From Lolium rigidum (lineage: Eukaryota > Streptophyta > Magnoliopsida > Poales > Poaceae): 64,000 bases of DNA. The notes beneath the pieces were generated by a model that ran no database searches, was not told the origin of the DNA, and saw only the letters and a program-made list of their open reading frames with translations. The first letter of the stretch is position 1. The number at the start of each line of letters is the position of its first letter. The stretch lies in contig NC_061514.1 of NCBI RefSeq assembly GCF_022539505.1, positions 33,757,769-33,821,768 of the forward strand, read 5' to 3'. A program made the translations under genes and the position numbers. Shown piece by piece: positions 1-11,061 of this stretch.

Positions 1-1
1 G

Positions 2-499
2 AGTGGGAGGTATGCGGTGGCGGAGGATGGAGCGGGTGTCACGGATGAAGATGTGATGCAGAGAGCTATGCGGCGCAAGGCGGAACTGAACCTCGACACG
101 GCAGGTACTAAACATACAGCCAAGTCGTTTACTTCTTTTTCGGATACTCGGATTACATCTAATTTATGTAGAGTAGGGGTCTTGTTGGGTAGTCGGTCTG
201 ATGAGATTGTAGCTTCGGCTAATGTGTTGAGACAAATGGAGCTTGACCGTTTAACGGTTGCTTCAAATGGATCCACTGAGCCTGCCACCTCAATCATAGA
301 CGACGATGAAGATGATGACATCCTAGATGGTCATCTTCTCTCGGCTATAGTTGGGAGTGTTACGGAGGTCGATTTAGAACACTCAGAGCTCAGTTCGGTT
401 TATGATCTTGATGCTTCTGCTCGTGGTTCTAGATCGTCCGCTGGTAAGAAGTCTCGCAGATATGGCAAAAATACTAAATCTAAAATAGTCTCTCGATGA
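2..499 (+). CDS. LINE ORF1, C-terminal part (partial, nucleic-acid-binding Gag-like protein)
   Basis: The frame is open from the left edge of the window to a TGA at 497-499, so only the C-terminal ~165 residues are present. The visible protein is hydrophilic, with an acidic run (DDDEDDD) near the middle and a basic end rich in Arg, Lys and Ser, as often seen in ORF1 tails of plant LINEs. The conserved N-terminal and zinc-knuckle regions would lie outside the window. The stop overlaps the ORF2 start as ATGA (496-499). Identity as ORF1 rests mainly on its position directly before ORF2. Confidence 0.6.
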   Translation, partial: SGRYAVAEDGAGVTDEDVMQRAMRRKAELNLDTAGTKHTAKSFTSFSDTRITSNLCRVGVLLGSRSDEIVASANVLRQMELDRLTVASNGSTEPATSIIDDDEDDDILDGHLLSAIVGSVTEVDLEHSELSSVYDLDASARGSRSSAGKKSRRYGKNTKSKIVSR

Positions 500-3400
500 A
501 TGGCATGTTTCGGAATAGCAGAGGTCTTGGTGACTTGGCTAAACATTCTCACATTGCCGATGGTTGTAGAGATTATGATTTAGATTTTATTGCTATATCT
601 GAGACGGGTAGGCGAAAATTCTCACGAGTTTCCTCGACCGGTTATCCGGCGGGATTAACTTTCGGTGGTATTCTCGCCCGCCTCGTGGTAGATCCGGGGG
701 TATTTTACTTGGGCGTCCGTATAGACACCATGACAGTCTTAGCTAGTTCTGATGGCGAGTATCATATTAAACTCGATATTCAGAACAAAGCAGATGGTTT
801 CATTTGGAGTCTGGTCGCTGTGTATGGTGCTGCTCAAGATGCCTTTAAGGCCGACTTTTTACGTGAGTTGGTAAATCTTGCAAAAGATAATCCGCACCCG
901 ATTTTAATCGGAGGGGATTTTAATTTGCTGAGATTCCCTCATGAGAAAAGCAAAGGCTTTTTTGATGGACATTGGCCTTTCTTGTTTAATGCTGTCATTG
1001 ATAGCTTAGACTTAAGAGAGGTTTTCATGTCCGGTCGACAGTTTACTTGGGCCAACAGTTTACCTGAACCCACATACGAGAAACTAGATCGCGTGTTGAT
1101 GGATACCGAATGGGAACACAAATATCCTATGGTGTCCGTCCGTGCACTAGAACGTATTGAAAAACTGTCCGACCATGCTCCTATCCTGTTAACCACCGGG
1201 AATCCTCGACCTGTTTGTAAGAGACCGTTCAAATTTGAACTTGGTTGGTTACATCGTGAGGGTTTTCATGAGATGGTTAAGACGGTTTGGGAAAGACCAG
1301 TTCGGGGTGGCTCGCCAATATTGAGATGGAATAATAAGATGCGCGCTATGCGCAAGCATCTCTCTGGTTGGGCTGCTCATATGGCTGGTATTTTGAAAAA
1401 AGAGAAGGCTCGCTTGTCTAAAGAGATTGATGATCTTGAGGCCATCGCGGAAATGAGACCGCTGTCCACGCAAGAGATTGATCGTAAGAATCAATCCAAT
1501 GCACAAATGGCGAGTCTTCTTCGCGAAGAGGAACTCAAATGGTATCAAAGATCCAAAGCCCAATTCATTTTGGAAGGTGATTCGAATACGCGATATTTTC
1601 ATGGTTTAGCCAATGGCAGACATCGGAAAAAGCGTATTCACTCTCTTATCCAAGATGAAGGGGTGATTGAAGGCCACGAGCAACTTAAATCGTACATTAC
1701 TAATTATTATAAAGACCTGTTCGGTCCTCCGGAGGAAAGCTCTTTCTCTCTTAACGAGGACTTAACGGAAGACATACCCCAAGTTTCTATGGAAGAAAAT
1801 GGCCTACTAACCGCACCTTATTCGAGGATGAGGTTAAGAAGGCGATTTTCCAAATGGAATGTAACAAAGCACCGGGTCCAGATGGTTTTCCAGCAGAGTT
1901 TTATCAAACCTTTTGGGATACTATTAAATCGGATCTTCTAGATTTGTTCGGTGATCTCCACACAGGACAACTAGAATTATTTCGTCTAAATTTTCGTGAA
2001 GTAATTTTGTTACCGAAGGTTAATGAGGCAGAAAGGATTCAACAATATAGACCTATCTCGCCTATTAAACGTCGGTTTCAAGATTTTCACGAAAGTGGCC
2101 ACCATTAGACTTAATACGGTTGCGGATCATGTCGTTCAACCTTCACAGACCGCTTTTATGCAAGGAAGGAATATCCTTGATGGAGTGGCAGTGTTGCACG
2201 AGACGGTACATGAGATGCATTCTAAGAAATTAAACGGGGTTATTTTAAAATTAGATTTCGAAAAGGCGTATGACAAGGTCAAGTGGTCTTTTACGCAGCA
2301 GACACTTAGGATGAAAGGTTTTTCTCCCGAGTGGCGCGCTCTAATTTACGATTTTGTGTATGGAGGTAGTGTGGCTATCCGGGTTAATGATGACACCGGC
2401 CACTATTTTCAAACACGAAAGGGGTTACGCCAAGGGGATCCGTTATCACCGATGTTGTTTAACATCGTAGCGGATATGTTGGCAATACTCATAGAGCGAG
2501 CTAAGTCCGATGGCCGGATTGAAGGTGTGATCCCACATTTGGTTGATGGGGGTTTATCTATCCTTCAATATGCCGACGATACAATTCTTTTTATGGATCA
2601 TGATCTCGAAAAAGCTCGCAATCTCAAATTAATTTTGACGGCGTTTGAGCAGCTTGTCGGGATTAAAAATCAATTTCCATAAAAGTGAATTGTTCTGTTT
2701 CGGTGAGGCCCAAAACGATATGACTCTATATACAGAGTTGTTTGGTTGTGGGCAAGGCCAATTTCCTATTCGCTATTTGGGTATTCCGATTCATTGTCGG
2801 AGACTAACAATTGCTGAATGGAAAATTGTGGAAGAAAGATTACAAAAACGGCTTAGTAGTTGGAAGGGTAAATTGCTGTCCCTCGGAGGGAGATTGGTTC
2901 TCATTAATTCAGTACTGACAAATATGGTACTGTATATGTTATCATTCTTCCTGCTGCCAAAAGGAATTCTGCATAAACTCGATTATTATCGATCCGGATT
3001 CTTTTGGCAAGGGGACAACGAGAAAAGAAATATCGACCGGTTAAATGGAGTGTAGTCCGTAGTCCCAAAGATCAAGGTGGACTTGGAGTTCATGACCTAG
3101 AGGTTAAGAACTCAGCTCTGCTAGGTAAATGGCTTTTTAAGCTTCTTGCCGAGGATGGGATTTGGCAAACTATTCTTCGTAGAAAGTACATTGGCTCGAA
3201 GGCGTTATCCCAAGTGGTTTGGAAACCCGGGATTCTCACTTCGGGCTGGTCTCATGGCGACTAAGAATGTTTTCTTTCGTCATGGTACTTTCTCTATTAA
3301 GAATGGAGAACAGATACGCTTACGGGAAGATGTTTGGTTAGACAATGCTTCCTTGAGTGAGCGAGTATCCTGCCTTGTATAGTATTGTTCGTCGCAAGGG

Positions 3401-4179
3401 TGATACCATTGCCACGAGTAATGGCTACCTCACCACCAAATGTGACGTTTAGAAGGGTTTTGCTTGGACAAAGGCTTGTTGCATGGAATGATTTAATTCA
3501 ACGGTTGGGAGATATTCAATTATCAACTGAACCGGATGAATTTAGATGGAATCTTCATGTAGATGGCACTTTCTCAGTCAAATCCTTATACAATGCGATT
3601 CTTCATTCTGATATACCGGTTGATAATAACAAGAAAATCTGGAAGATGAAAATACCACTAAAAATAAAAATTTTCGGATGGTATCTTCGTCGCGGAGTTA
3701 TTCTTACCAAAGATAATCTTGTCAAGCGGAATTGGCATGGAAGTACTAGGTGTGTTTTTTGTCAACAAGATGAAACTATTAAACACCTTTTTTTCCAATG
3801 CCATTTTGCAAGATCTATTTGGTCAGTCATCCAAGTTGCTTCTACCTGTATCCCCGACTAGTGTAGCCAATGTCTTTGGCAATTGGCTCCACGGTATCGA
3901 TTCAAGGTTTAAGTTGCTTCTTAGGGTGGGGGCGCTAGCAGTTATCCGGGCACTCGGCTAAGTAGAAATGACAAGATTTTTAATGATAAAAATTGTTCTT
4001 TGTTGCAGGTCATCTACGGATGTACAGGTATTCTCCGTTTGTGGTTACCTCTTCGACGGATGGAGAACCGAGACCTATTTACGGAGGTCTGTACACGGTT
4101 GGAGGATACGGCGAGGGATACTTTTTCCCTACATGGGTGGCAGCATAGTCTACGGATTGCAGCACCACCCACACCATAG
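496..4179 (+). pseudogene. LINE ORF2: endonuclease - reverse transcriptase - zf-RVT, frameshifted
   Basis: The first ~480 codons read through an AP-endonuclease domain (AISETG near 590, GGDFN near 915, LSDHAP near 1165) into the start of the reverse transcriptase. The RT core continues in other frames: KAPGPDGFPAEF near 1870, GLRQGDPLSP near 2425 and the catalytic YADD near 2570, intact. The thumb and a zf-RVT-like Cys/His segment (CVFCQQDETIKHLFFQC, ~3750-3800) follow. Frame changes occur near 1850, 2080, 2660, 3035, 3240 and 3380, with a stop at 3859-3861. The enzyme would nick target DNA and copy its own RNA at that site. The end is set by a TAG at 4177-4179 after the last recognisable coding. 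Confidence 0.85.
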
Positions 4180-4338
4180 GCGATTTATGATTCATCGTTC
4201 CGACATGTACTTCGCCTAGTTTTCCTTTTTTATATTTTTGGTTACAGACTCTTTGAACAGCTGTGTGCATCCTGGTTATGCAGAGGCTGGATGTAATTGC
4301 TTTCTCAAAAGTAATAAAGCATCCTTTATCGAAAAAAA

Positions 4339-4580
4339 GCCTGACCCGGTCTGGCCAAAAAACACTAAAGCACGGCGGGTGGGGCCGCTTCCCTATTTCA
4401 CGTTTTTGGACTACCCAGGCCTAGTTTGTCCATCGGGCCAACATTTCTAGGCCTAGGACCAGGATTTTCAGCTGGGCTGCCCATGGCCCATGGCCAGGCA
4501 TGCCTCAACCTTTGCTAAAAAAAAAGTCATGCCTCAACCAGACCCAAGGTAGGCCCATTTAAAAATGGACAAAAAATTGG
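4339..4580. other. No gene seen; short GGCC-rich and repeat-derived sequence
   Basis: No open frame resembling a protein and no recognisable terminal repeats. The motif CATGCCTCAACC occurs twice, about 40 bases apart (4499 and 4529), separated by an A run. It may be a relic of a small transposon or of LINE 3' tails. Confidence 0.4.
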
Positions 4581-4584
4581 GGTT

Positions 4585-5030
4585 TTAGTGTGAAATCAGT
4601 GTATAAAACCCTGTGTAGCAATGAAATTGACAGATCATTCAGACCTCTTTGGAAAGCCATAATCCCAAGATTAAAGTCTGGTTCCGGCTGATTTGGCACA
4701 ACGCAATCGCCACCAAAGATAACATGACCAAGATAAATTGAGATAACATGACCAAGATAAATTGGGTGCTAATACGAAGTGTCAGGTTCTCTAATGCTGA
4801 AGAAAACATTCATCACCTTCTCGTTATTCTCTCTAGGGGCCAAAAACGTCTGAAGTTGTGTGGCTAAAGCCATTGATCCTCCCCACATAACCTAGCTTCT
4901 TCTCCCAGTGGTGGTTTCCTCAATATTTTTATGCTAGCCGTAATTTTCAAATTACATGCATTACCTCGATACGAGCTGGGCTATTTGGAAGCTTCGCAAC
5001 CAGCTTGTTTTGATTGTGTTCTTATAAAAA
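4585..5030 (+). pseudogene. LINE zf-RVT region fragment, second element
   Basis: Translating 4590 onward gives SVYKTLCSNE, then LWKAIIPRLK, then after a frameshift VWFRLIWHNAIATKDNM. This matches the typical zf-RVT C-terminal region of plant LINE ORF2 (compare SVKSLYNAI and KIFGWYLRRG in the first LINE at ~3580-3700). Later AIWKLRNQL (~4982) fits the segment after the zinc-binding motif. Stops and frameshifts interrupt it. It is too decayed to say which LINE it came from. Confidence 0.6.
4717..4764 (+). repeat. 24-bp perfect tandem duplication inside the LINE fragment
   Basis: Two adjacent identical 24-base units (4717-4740 and 4741-4764). The unit is preserved exactly, so the duplication looks recent compared with the decay around it, or it is a sequencing or assembly slip. 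Confidence 0.9.
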
Positions 5031-5342
5031 TCCATGCAAATCTAATTTGCTATTATGTATTTATGTTCTGTTTATAAAATACTGGGCTTGTTTGAATAAT
5101 CCTGCAGATCAATAGGCCGTTGCTGTTGCCATGGAGGCGCGAGGTCTGCTTGAGGCGGTGGAAGTTGATTGTGTGGGTTAATGTCAGGCCTCCTCGTATT
5201 TCCCTCTCTACTTTGAGGGGGCCTGTCTTGGCGACGAAGCCGGTAAGAGCATTCTATGTTGGTGTAGTCTTTCTTCCTTGTCCTACCCGAGTCGAGATAG
5301 ATTGCATGCGAGTGTTGCGGGTGCACGCAGATGAGGGTTTAA
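5031..5342. other. No gene supported
   Basis: AT-rich to about 5110, then GC-richer sequence. Short open frames exist on both strands (for example 5120-5392) but none resembles a known protein and each is very short. I see no terminal repeats. Confidence 0.4.
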
Positions 5343-5530
5343 TACATTTTTCTTCCGAAATGGGGGCGTACCCCGGCCTCTACATCAATTGATGCACACA
5401 GACTTATTCATTTATTAAAAAGTTCAAGAATTCCAAAGTTTACATCTCGGACCAGAGGACCAGAGATGGCTGAGAAAAGTATCAGCCATCTAAAAGAAAA
5501 GCAACATATAGCTATCCATTTTGAAGCCTA
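5343..5530 (-). mobile_element. Possible minus-strand LINE 3' tail
   Basis: Read on the minus strand, the segment resembles the 3' UTR of grass LINEs: a TGTAAAC block, an AATAAA-like stretch, then GTGTGCATC and a short AGAGGCCGGGG block, ending in an A-rich tail. No coding remains, so this would be a strongly 5'-truncated insertion. Recognition is from general pattern only. Confidence 0.35.
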
Positions 5531-5599
5531 CTAGTATGACGCCATGAGTACAAAAAAAATGATATGCGGCCAATACCATGCTATACACGGAGGGGACGC

Positions 5600-5659
5600 C
5601 TAGGCTAGTCAACGAATGGCTCGTATCCCTAGGGGACTGTAGCGGTTGGGATATAAGCT
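5600..5659 (+). promoter_or_regulatory. Inferred original core promoter of the EXO70 gene, displaced by a MULE
   Basis: A TATA-like ATATAAG lies at 5651-5657, directly before the left target-site duplication of the MULE. The four bases AGCT at 5656-5659 plus the target duplication complete a 37-bp tandem repeat whose remainder and second copy lie at 29530-29595, next to the EXO70 start codon. In the pre-insertion allele this TATA would lie about 158 bases before the EXO70 ATG, a normal plant spacing. A W-box core (GTCAA, i.e. TTGAC on the other strand) is at 5608-5612. Promoter activity is inferred from position. Confidence 0.6.
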
Positions 5660-5668
5660 TCGCCCCAT
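5660..5668. repeat. Left target-site duplication of the MULE (TCGCCCCAT)
   Basis: The same nine bases occur at 29521-29529, each copy abutting a terminal inverted repeat that starts GAAATTTTGAC. Nine bases is the usual MULE target duplication. Confidence 0.9.
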
Positions 5669-5851
5669 GAAATTTTGACAGAAGAGACCACCTGCCCCAG
5701 TGAAATGGCAAAAAGGACCACCTCTCAGTGCAATTGACAAAAGTGCCATGGCGGCACGCTCGTCAGCCGACACGTGGAGGGTGCCGCCGCCGGCTATGGC
5801 GGCAAGCCCTGCCGCCGTGGCGTGTGGCGGCATGTTGGGCAGGCAGCGGGC
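5669..5851 (+). repeat. Left terminal inverted repeat of the MULE
   Basis: Begins GAAATTTTGACAGAAG and is the inverted counterpart of 29365-29520. Its inner end is cut at 5851 by the LTR of element E. It contains a 24-base stretch near 5795-5818 absent from the right repeat. Confidence 0.85.
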
Positions 5852-7461
5852 TGATACGTCTCAAACGTATCTATAATTTTTGATGCTCCATGCTTGTTTT
5901 ACACCAATTTATATATGTTTTGCTCATGCTTCGTTGCACTTTTATACATTTTCCGGCACTAACCTATTAACAAGATGCCACAGTGCCAGTTCTTGTTTTC
6001 TGCTGTTTTGTATGTCAGAAAAGTTGTACAGGAAATATTCTCGGAATTGGACGAAACAAAAGCCGAAGTCAATATTTTTCCGTAACAAAGAAAGAGTCCA
6101 GAGGGGGGTCGAAGAGAGGCAGCAGGGCGGCCACGCCAGCCCTAGGCGTGGCCTAGCCCTGGCCCGCGCCTAGGGGTGGTGTGGGCCACCCTGGCCTCCA
6201 CCGACATCGCCCCTCCGCCTATTTAATCATGATCTCGGGAAAACCCTGAACACCCGAGCCTCCATCAACGAAAAGTTCCGTCGCGGCCGCCATTGCAGAC
6301 CCTAGCTCGGGAAGGTTCTGAAGCTCTTCCCAGCACCCTGCCGGAGGGGGAAATCATCGTCGGAGGCATCTACATCGCCATGCCCGCCTCCGAAGTGATG
6401 CGTGAGTAGTTCATCCCTGGACTATGGGTCCATAGTAGTAGCTAGATGGTTGTCTTCTCCAATTTGTGCCTCATGTTTAGATCTTGTGAGCTACCCTACA
6501 TGATCAAGATCATCCTTATGTAATGCTACATGTTGTGTTTGTTGGGATCCGATGAATATTGTGTACTATGTTGAGATCGATTATATATTCTTGTCATATG
6601 TTATTTGTGATCTTGCATGCTCTCCGTTGCTAGTAGATACTCTGGCCAAGTAGATGCTTGTGACTCCAAGAGGGGGTATTTATGCTCGATAGTAGGTTCA
6701 TGCCTCTAGTTTTCTGGAAGAGTGACAATAACTTCTAAGATTTTAGATGTGTTGTTGCTACTAGGGAGAAAACAACAATGTTTTATTCGAGGATAATTCT
6801 ATATATTGTTTACTTTACACACATTGCTTAATGCGATAATCTGTTGCTAGCAACTTAATACTGGAAGGGGTTCGGACGATAACCGGAAGGTGGTTTATTA
6901 GTCATAGACGCAGCTGGATTACGGTCTATGTATTATGTTATAATGCCCAAACGAATCTCATAGTAATCATCTTGTCATGTATGGTCAATATTCTGTCAAT
7001 TGCCCATCTGTAATTTGTTCACCCAGCATGTTATTTATCTTTATGGAGAGACACCTCTAGCTAGTGAACTGTGGACCCCGGTCCTTTCTTTTACACTAAT
7101 AAATTTAACCACTGCAATCCTGTTCTGTTTACTTTCCGCAAGCACTGTTCTCTTTAATTACTGCAAACATCTCCTTCCACTTGATATGTCTAATCCTTTG
7201 TGTTCAGTAAACCGGTGAGATTGACAACCTCACTGTAAGTTGGGGCAAAGTATTTTGGTTGTGTTGTGTGCAGGTTCCACGTTGTTGCTGACGCCGGTAG
7301 TGCGCCCTACCAATAGTCAGCTAGAAACACCTTCAGAAGTCACACATTTCTCCTACTGGTCGATTAAACCTTGGTTTCTTACGTACTGAGGGAAAACTTG
7401 TCGCTGTGCTCATCACACCTTCCTCTTGGGGTTCCCCAACCGCTTGCATCAAGCACCATCA
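5852..7461 (+). repeat. 5' LTR of gypsy element E
   Basis: Starts TGATACG at 5852 inside the MULE repeat and ends with CATCA at either 7451 or 7461, just before TTTTCTGGCGCCGTTGCC. Length about 1.6 kb. The right boundary is uncertain by ten bases because two CATCA sequences are present and no second LTR is available to compare. Confidence 0.7.
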
Positions 7462-7465
7462 AGAT

Positions 7466-7488
7466 TTTCTGGCGCCGTTGCCGGGGAG
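7466..7488 (+). promoter_or_regulatory. Primer-binding-site region of element E
   Basis: TGGCGCCGTTGCCGGGGAG (from 7470) lies just after the LTR, the place where a tRNA primes minus-strand DNA synthesis. It is the conserved post-LTR sequence of this abundant grass gypsy family. Confidence 0.65.
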
Positions 7489-7579
7489 AAAGAGGATTTC
7501 TGCAAGGGGAGTCTCTCATCTCCAATCTCTTTACTTTGTTATTGTTTTGCTTAGTTTACTTTATTTTATCTTGTTTGCT

Positions 7580-7655
7580 TCTTTATATCAAAAACACAAA
7601 AAAATTAGTTTCTTTTTATAGTTGTCTTTATATCAAAAACACAAAAAAATTAGTT
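7580..7655 (+). repeat. Tandem duplication in the leader of element E
   Basis: A unit of about 46 bases containing TATATCAAAAACACAAAAAA and TTAGTT occurs twice in a row. It lies in the untranslated leader before gag. Confidence 0.75.
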
Positions 7656-7674
7656 CTTATTTTAAGTTGTTTTT

Positions 7675-7872
7675 ATGTCTATTCCTGTTACTGTGTCGCC
7701 TGAGGAAATGATCTTCACTTTCAAACAAGGGAGTGAGAAGAGTTTTAAGGAAGCTTGGTCTAGAATTAATAGTTCTTATAATAAAACTGAACCTAAAATG
7801 ACTGTAGGCTTGCTTCTTAGTAGCTTTTATTTTGGTCTTATTCTTCATTATAGATATGCTTTGGACACCGTG
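7675..7872 (+). pseudogene. Gypsy element E gag, N-terminal fragment
   Basis: The ATG at 7675 opens a frame starting MSIPVTVSPEEMIFTFKQG, the well-known N-terminus of Gag in an abundant Pooideae gypsy family. About 66 codons remain before the LTR of element A cuts in at 7873. Gag would form the virus-like particle. The rest of the gene is not in the window. Confidence 0.75.
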
Positions 7873-8267
7873 TGACATAGGTATGCCGAATAGGCATGCC
7901 AAATAAAGTACCCGGATTATCTGGAGAAGATGTGAGGCCCACGACCTGAAGTTTTGGAAGCCCAGAAGCCCAGCAAACTTTGGATAAGGAAGATAGAGTT
8001 GTATTAGGAATGATGTAAGCAATAGGGGAAAGGCTCGATACGCCTCTAGTAGTTTGTAACTTATACAGCACGAAAAGCCTCGGCTCCACCTCCTATATAA
8101 AGGGGAGCCGAGGGAAGAGAAAAGGATTGAATCTATTGTCAACAGAACCACCACAACTTTAGTCGAGCACTTTCGTCGGCTGAAACCTTCGAGATCTACT
8201 TGCCCTCTACTTCTTACGAAACCCTAAGTCTACAATCCGTAGGCATTGACAAGTTAATCCCTTGTCA
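7873..8267 (+). repeat. 5' LTR of gypsy element A
   Basis: Runs from TGACATAGG to CCTTGTCA (395 bp), with the TGACA/TGTCA inverted ends shared by the LTRs of B and C. A TATA box (TATATAA, 8094-8100) sits in the loop of a 10-bp palindrome, arms 8078-8087 and 8104-8113. Confidence 0.88.
8094..8100 (+). promoter_or_regulatory. LTR core promoter TATA box, element A
   Basis: TATATAA between two perfectly complementary arms (CCTCGGCTCC and GGAGCCGAGG). Transcription of the element would begin about 30 bases downstream. Confidence 0.7.
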
Positions 8268-8288
8268 ATTGGCACCGTCTGTGGGAAT
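8268..8288 (+). promoter_or_regulatory. Primer-binding-site region of element A
   Basis: ATTGGCACCGTCTGTGGGAA directly follows the LTR. Position fits a tRNA primer site; I cannot assign the tRNA with confidence. Confidence 0.6.
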
Positions 8289-10170
8289 TGGAGGTCGCAA
8301 GGTCCTGATCTCGATGGCATCGTCAACATCATCATCTACTGCAAGCAATGCGATGGACGGAGGTAAACAAGTCCAACATGATCTCACCGATTTTGTTCCT
8401 CACCCTCCCACCTGTTTGCATGCATATGCCGATCTGGAGGAGTCGACGGAGATGATGTTCGAGAGCTTCCGCTTCCTCGTCGGGAAAGAAGGATCGCATC
8501 GTCTTGCGGCACCGATTTTTTCGGGACCGTTAGCGGTGGATTCCGATTTCTCGGGATCATCAGCAGCATCCATCGAGTCAGGCGACGAGAAAATTTCGCC
8601 GCCATGCTTCACCAAGCCCGCCGCCGGCGGGGTACTCGCCGATCTGTTCGGTGACATGACTTTCGGGTCGTTCACGGACTCCGATTTGGAAAGCGAGTTG
8701 GAAAGCTTCACCAACAACGACTTCACCAACTTCACCAACTTCGACTTCATCGACAAGTCCACTGATAATAGGGAGGTCTTCACCGATCTATACGACGGTG
8801 TCACCGACCCTGAGGCTGAGGAGAACACAAATGCAATATATCACCAAATCTACGCAATTGGACGAACAAGCCAACAAGAGGATGAAGCGTCTGAGGCTTT
8901 CGATGATTTGGGCAATCCTTACATCGATCCCGCAGATCTCACACGTGGAACTGGCAACAAGTATATCGGAACCACGCCGCGAGAAAAAGTGCAGCTGCCG
9001 CAGGAAGCGTGGGATAGAGCTCAGAGAGCCATGGATGGCAAGGAGCCGATGACCACTACAGCTACGCCGCAGGCGTTGCAAGCTTATTAATATAAAATCG
9101 CTCGTTCTAAATGAGAGGTAGAAAAACAGATGGCAATACTCGACGAAAGAAGAGCTGCAGCTGCTGCGTCAAGTGAGCGCAGAGCCAACTTAAGTCGACA
9201 CTCGAGGATTTCGGGAGATAGTCACAGGAACAGCTGTTCAAGAGCAAGATCTCGACTGGCAGACTTGCCCGAGCAAGATCGGGAGAACTTGATCCAAAAT
9301 CTAGACATGTCTTTTATGTCAATAGACACGAGAGGGCACATCATCCCGAAAACTCCGGAAGCAGGGTATATGGCGACACACGCTTACATAATGGCATCCA
9401 AACCACCTCAAGGAGATCCCAGGGAGTCACTGTACCCGATGGCTATGGCAGGAGTCGGTATTATGGGGGCAGCAATAGCAGGAAGAGAAGTTGCACCACA
9501 ACCCAAAAGTGCTCCACGCAGAAACAGTCCAAGACAAAATAGTCCCCGACCCACTGCGGTGGCGGCGCGAGACGCTCCAAGGGATGGTGACGCGAGGAAC
9601 ACGGTGACCCAGGCTCGAGTCGACAGAGCACGAGAGGAGAGGAGTCGCGAAAATAGAACACGAGAACGTCGACATTCACCAGAAGTTACGGTGAGGACTT
9701 GTGCGGACTCCCTTGCTTTACCCGACGGGTTCGCAAAACTCGAGTGCCTACTAGCTTCAAGTTACCTGTCAACTATAAAAAGTTCGACGGACTGCAAGAT
9801 CCAGAGGATTGGCTAGTCGATTATCTAGAGACAGTGAAGCTGATGGGTGGAACCAGGGCAATAGCCATGCAGAGCATTCAGGTCCACCTCAGCGGAGCCG
9901 TAAGATCCTGGATGAAGAAGCTACCGGAAGGATCCATCGATAGCTGGGAAACTTTCGAGGACTTTTTTGTAAGGAATTTCCGTTCCACGTGCAAGAAACC
10001 TGCATCAATAGAGCAGTTAAGGACTTGCAAGCAGAAGTCGGATGAATCGATGAGGATGTGCATTCAGTGGTGGAGCATCATAAAAAACTCGGCTGAGAAC
10101 GTGTCCGATGAAAGAGCAATCGACGCGTTTGTTGCAGGAATCCGAAGAAGAGATTTAATCGAAGAATTGG

Positions 10171-10175
10171 GTAGG
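10171..10175. repeat. Left 5-bp target duplication (GTAGG) of the solo LTR
   Basis: Identical to 12829-12833 on the other side. Removing the insertion and one copy restores the gag frame exactly. Confidence 0.92.
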
Positions 10176-10399
10176 TGAAAGTGGATGGATCCCCATGTGT
10201 GGTTTTGGTAATTAATGACAATCCCTATGGACTAATGTTTGCATTGAGTTATATTTGTAGGAGTTGTCCATAGGCAATGCTTGAACCATATGTTGGCTTC
10301 AAGATTGCAATAAGAAGCAAATGAAGAAGATCAAGTGTCAAGTATGTCTTGAAGATGAAGATGAAGTGAGCTCTCAAAGTTAACTTCAAGACATCAACA

Positions 10400-10530
10400 A
10401 AATGAAGTGCAAGTTCAAGATGAGCCAACTCGAAGAGATCATATGCTTGAAGCTTGCCATGAAGAAATGAAGTGCAAGTTCAAGATGAACCAACTCGAAG
10501 AGATCATATGCTTGAAGCTTGCCATCCATA
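10400..10530 (+). repeat. Direct repeat inside the solo LTR
   Basis: The block GAAGTGCAAGTTCAAGATGA..CCAACTCGAAGAGATCATATGCTTGAAGCTTGCCAT occurs twice in a row, about 65 bases apart, with one or two mismatches. Confidence 0.85.
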
Positions 10531-11061
10531 TGGTGATCATGGATATGTGAAGTTGCGCCGAAGAAGAAGCTCTCCCATGGTGGATTATGGGGGAGCAATC
10601 CACAAGACTTCGTCAAGCAAGCACAATCAAGAAAGGCGTTCCATCTTGTTGCGGTCAAGATCGTCATCATTGAGCTCAAGTGGAATGCGCAAGTATAAGG
10701 TTTGCTCTTGATAGGGTTTCTTTCTCACCGGTCTCATAGTGTAGTTGGAGACCGGTTTATAGTTTAGTTGCCGTACTATCAAGAGGGCTCTCGAGTGAGT
10801 AACTCGATCGTATCGTTCGGAGAGAGCTCAAACCTTTGCATCCTTGCATCATCTTTCTTGGTTGTTATTTGGATCTTATCCATGTGATGTTTTAGAGCTT
10901 GTGCTTATTCTCATGACAAGCTCTAGTTCATCGAAAACGGATTTTGCATAGATCACTTGTTGCGTTTTCGAGTTTGGTGATTTTCTCGGTTTCTCATGTT
11001 GAGGTGTTGCACCTCTAAAAATAATAGAAAATCACCCCCACTGGTTTCCATATTTCCACTT

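Larger units (their letters stand above)
1..4338 (+). mobile_element. LINE (non-LTR) retrotransposon, 5' end outside window, decayed
   Basis: The stretch holds the end of an ORF1, an ORF2 with endonuclease, reverse transcriptase and zinc-binding C-terminal domains, a short 3' UTR and an A-rich tail (seven A's at 4332-4338). This is the order found in plant L1-type LINEs. The element is on the plus strand and its 5' end lies before base 1. ORF2 carries several frameshifts, so this copy is not active. I could not identify a target-site duplication because the left end is missing. Confidence 0.85.
5852..7872 (+). mobile_element. Gypsy element E: 5' LTR, leader and truncated gag
   Basis: A long LTR beginning TGATACGTCTC is followed by a primer-binding-site-like stretch and the start of a gag gene. 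The gag is interrupted at 7872 by the LTR of element A. Its pol and 3' LTR are not seen in the window and probably lie in the gap at 26261-26360. The five bases before it (CGGGC, 5847-5851) are the candidate target duplication, but the partner copy is missing. LTRs with this opening are very abundant in wheat, barley and their relatives. Confidence 0.8.

Noticed and set aside
5120..5392. 90-codon open frame as a host gene
   Set aside because: No recognisable domain, short, and it runs into a probable LINE tail.
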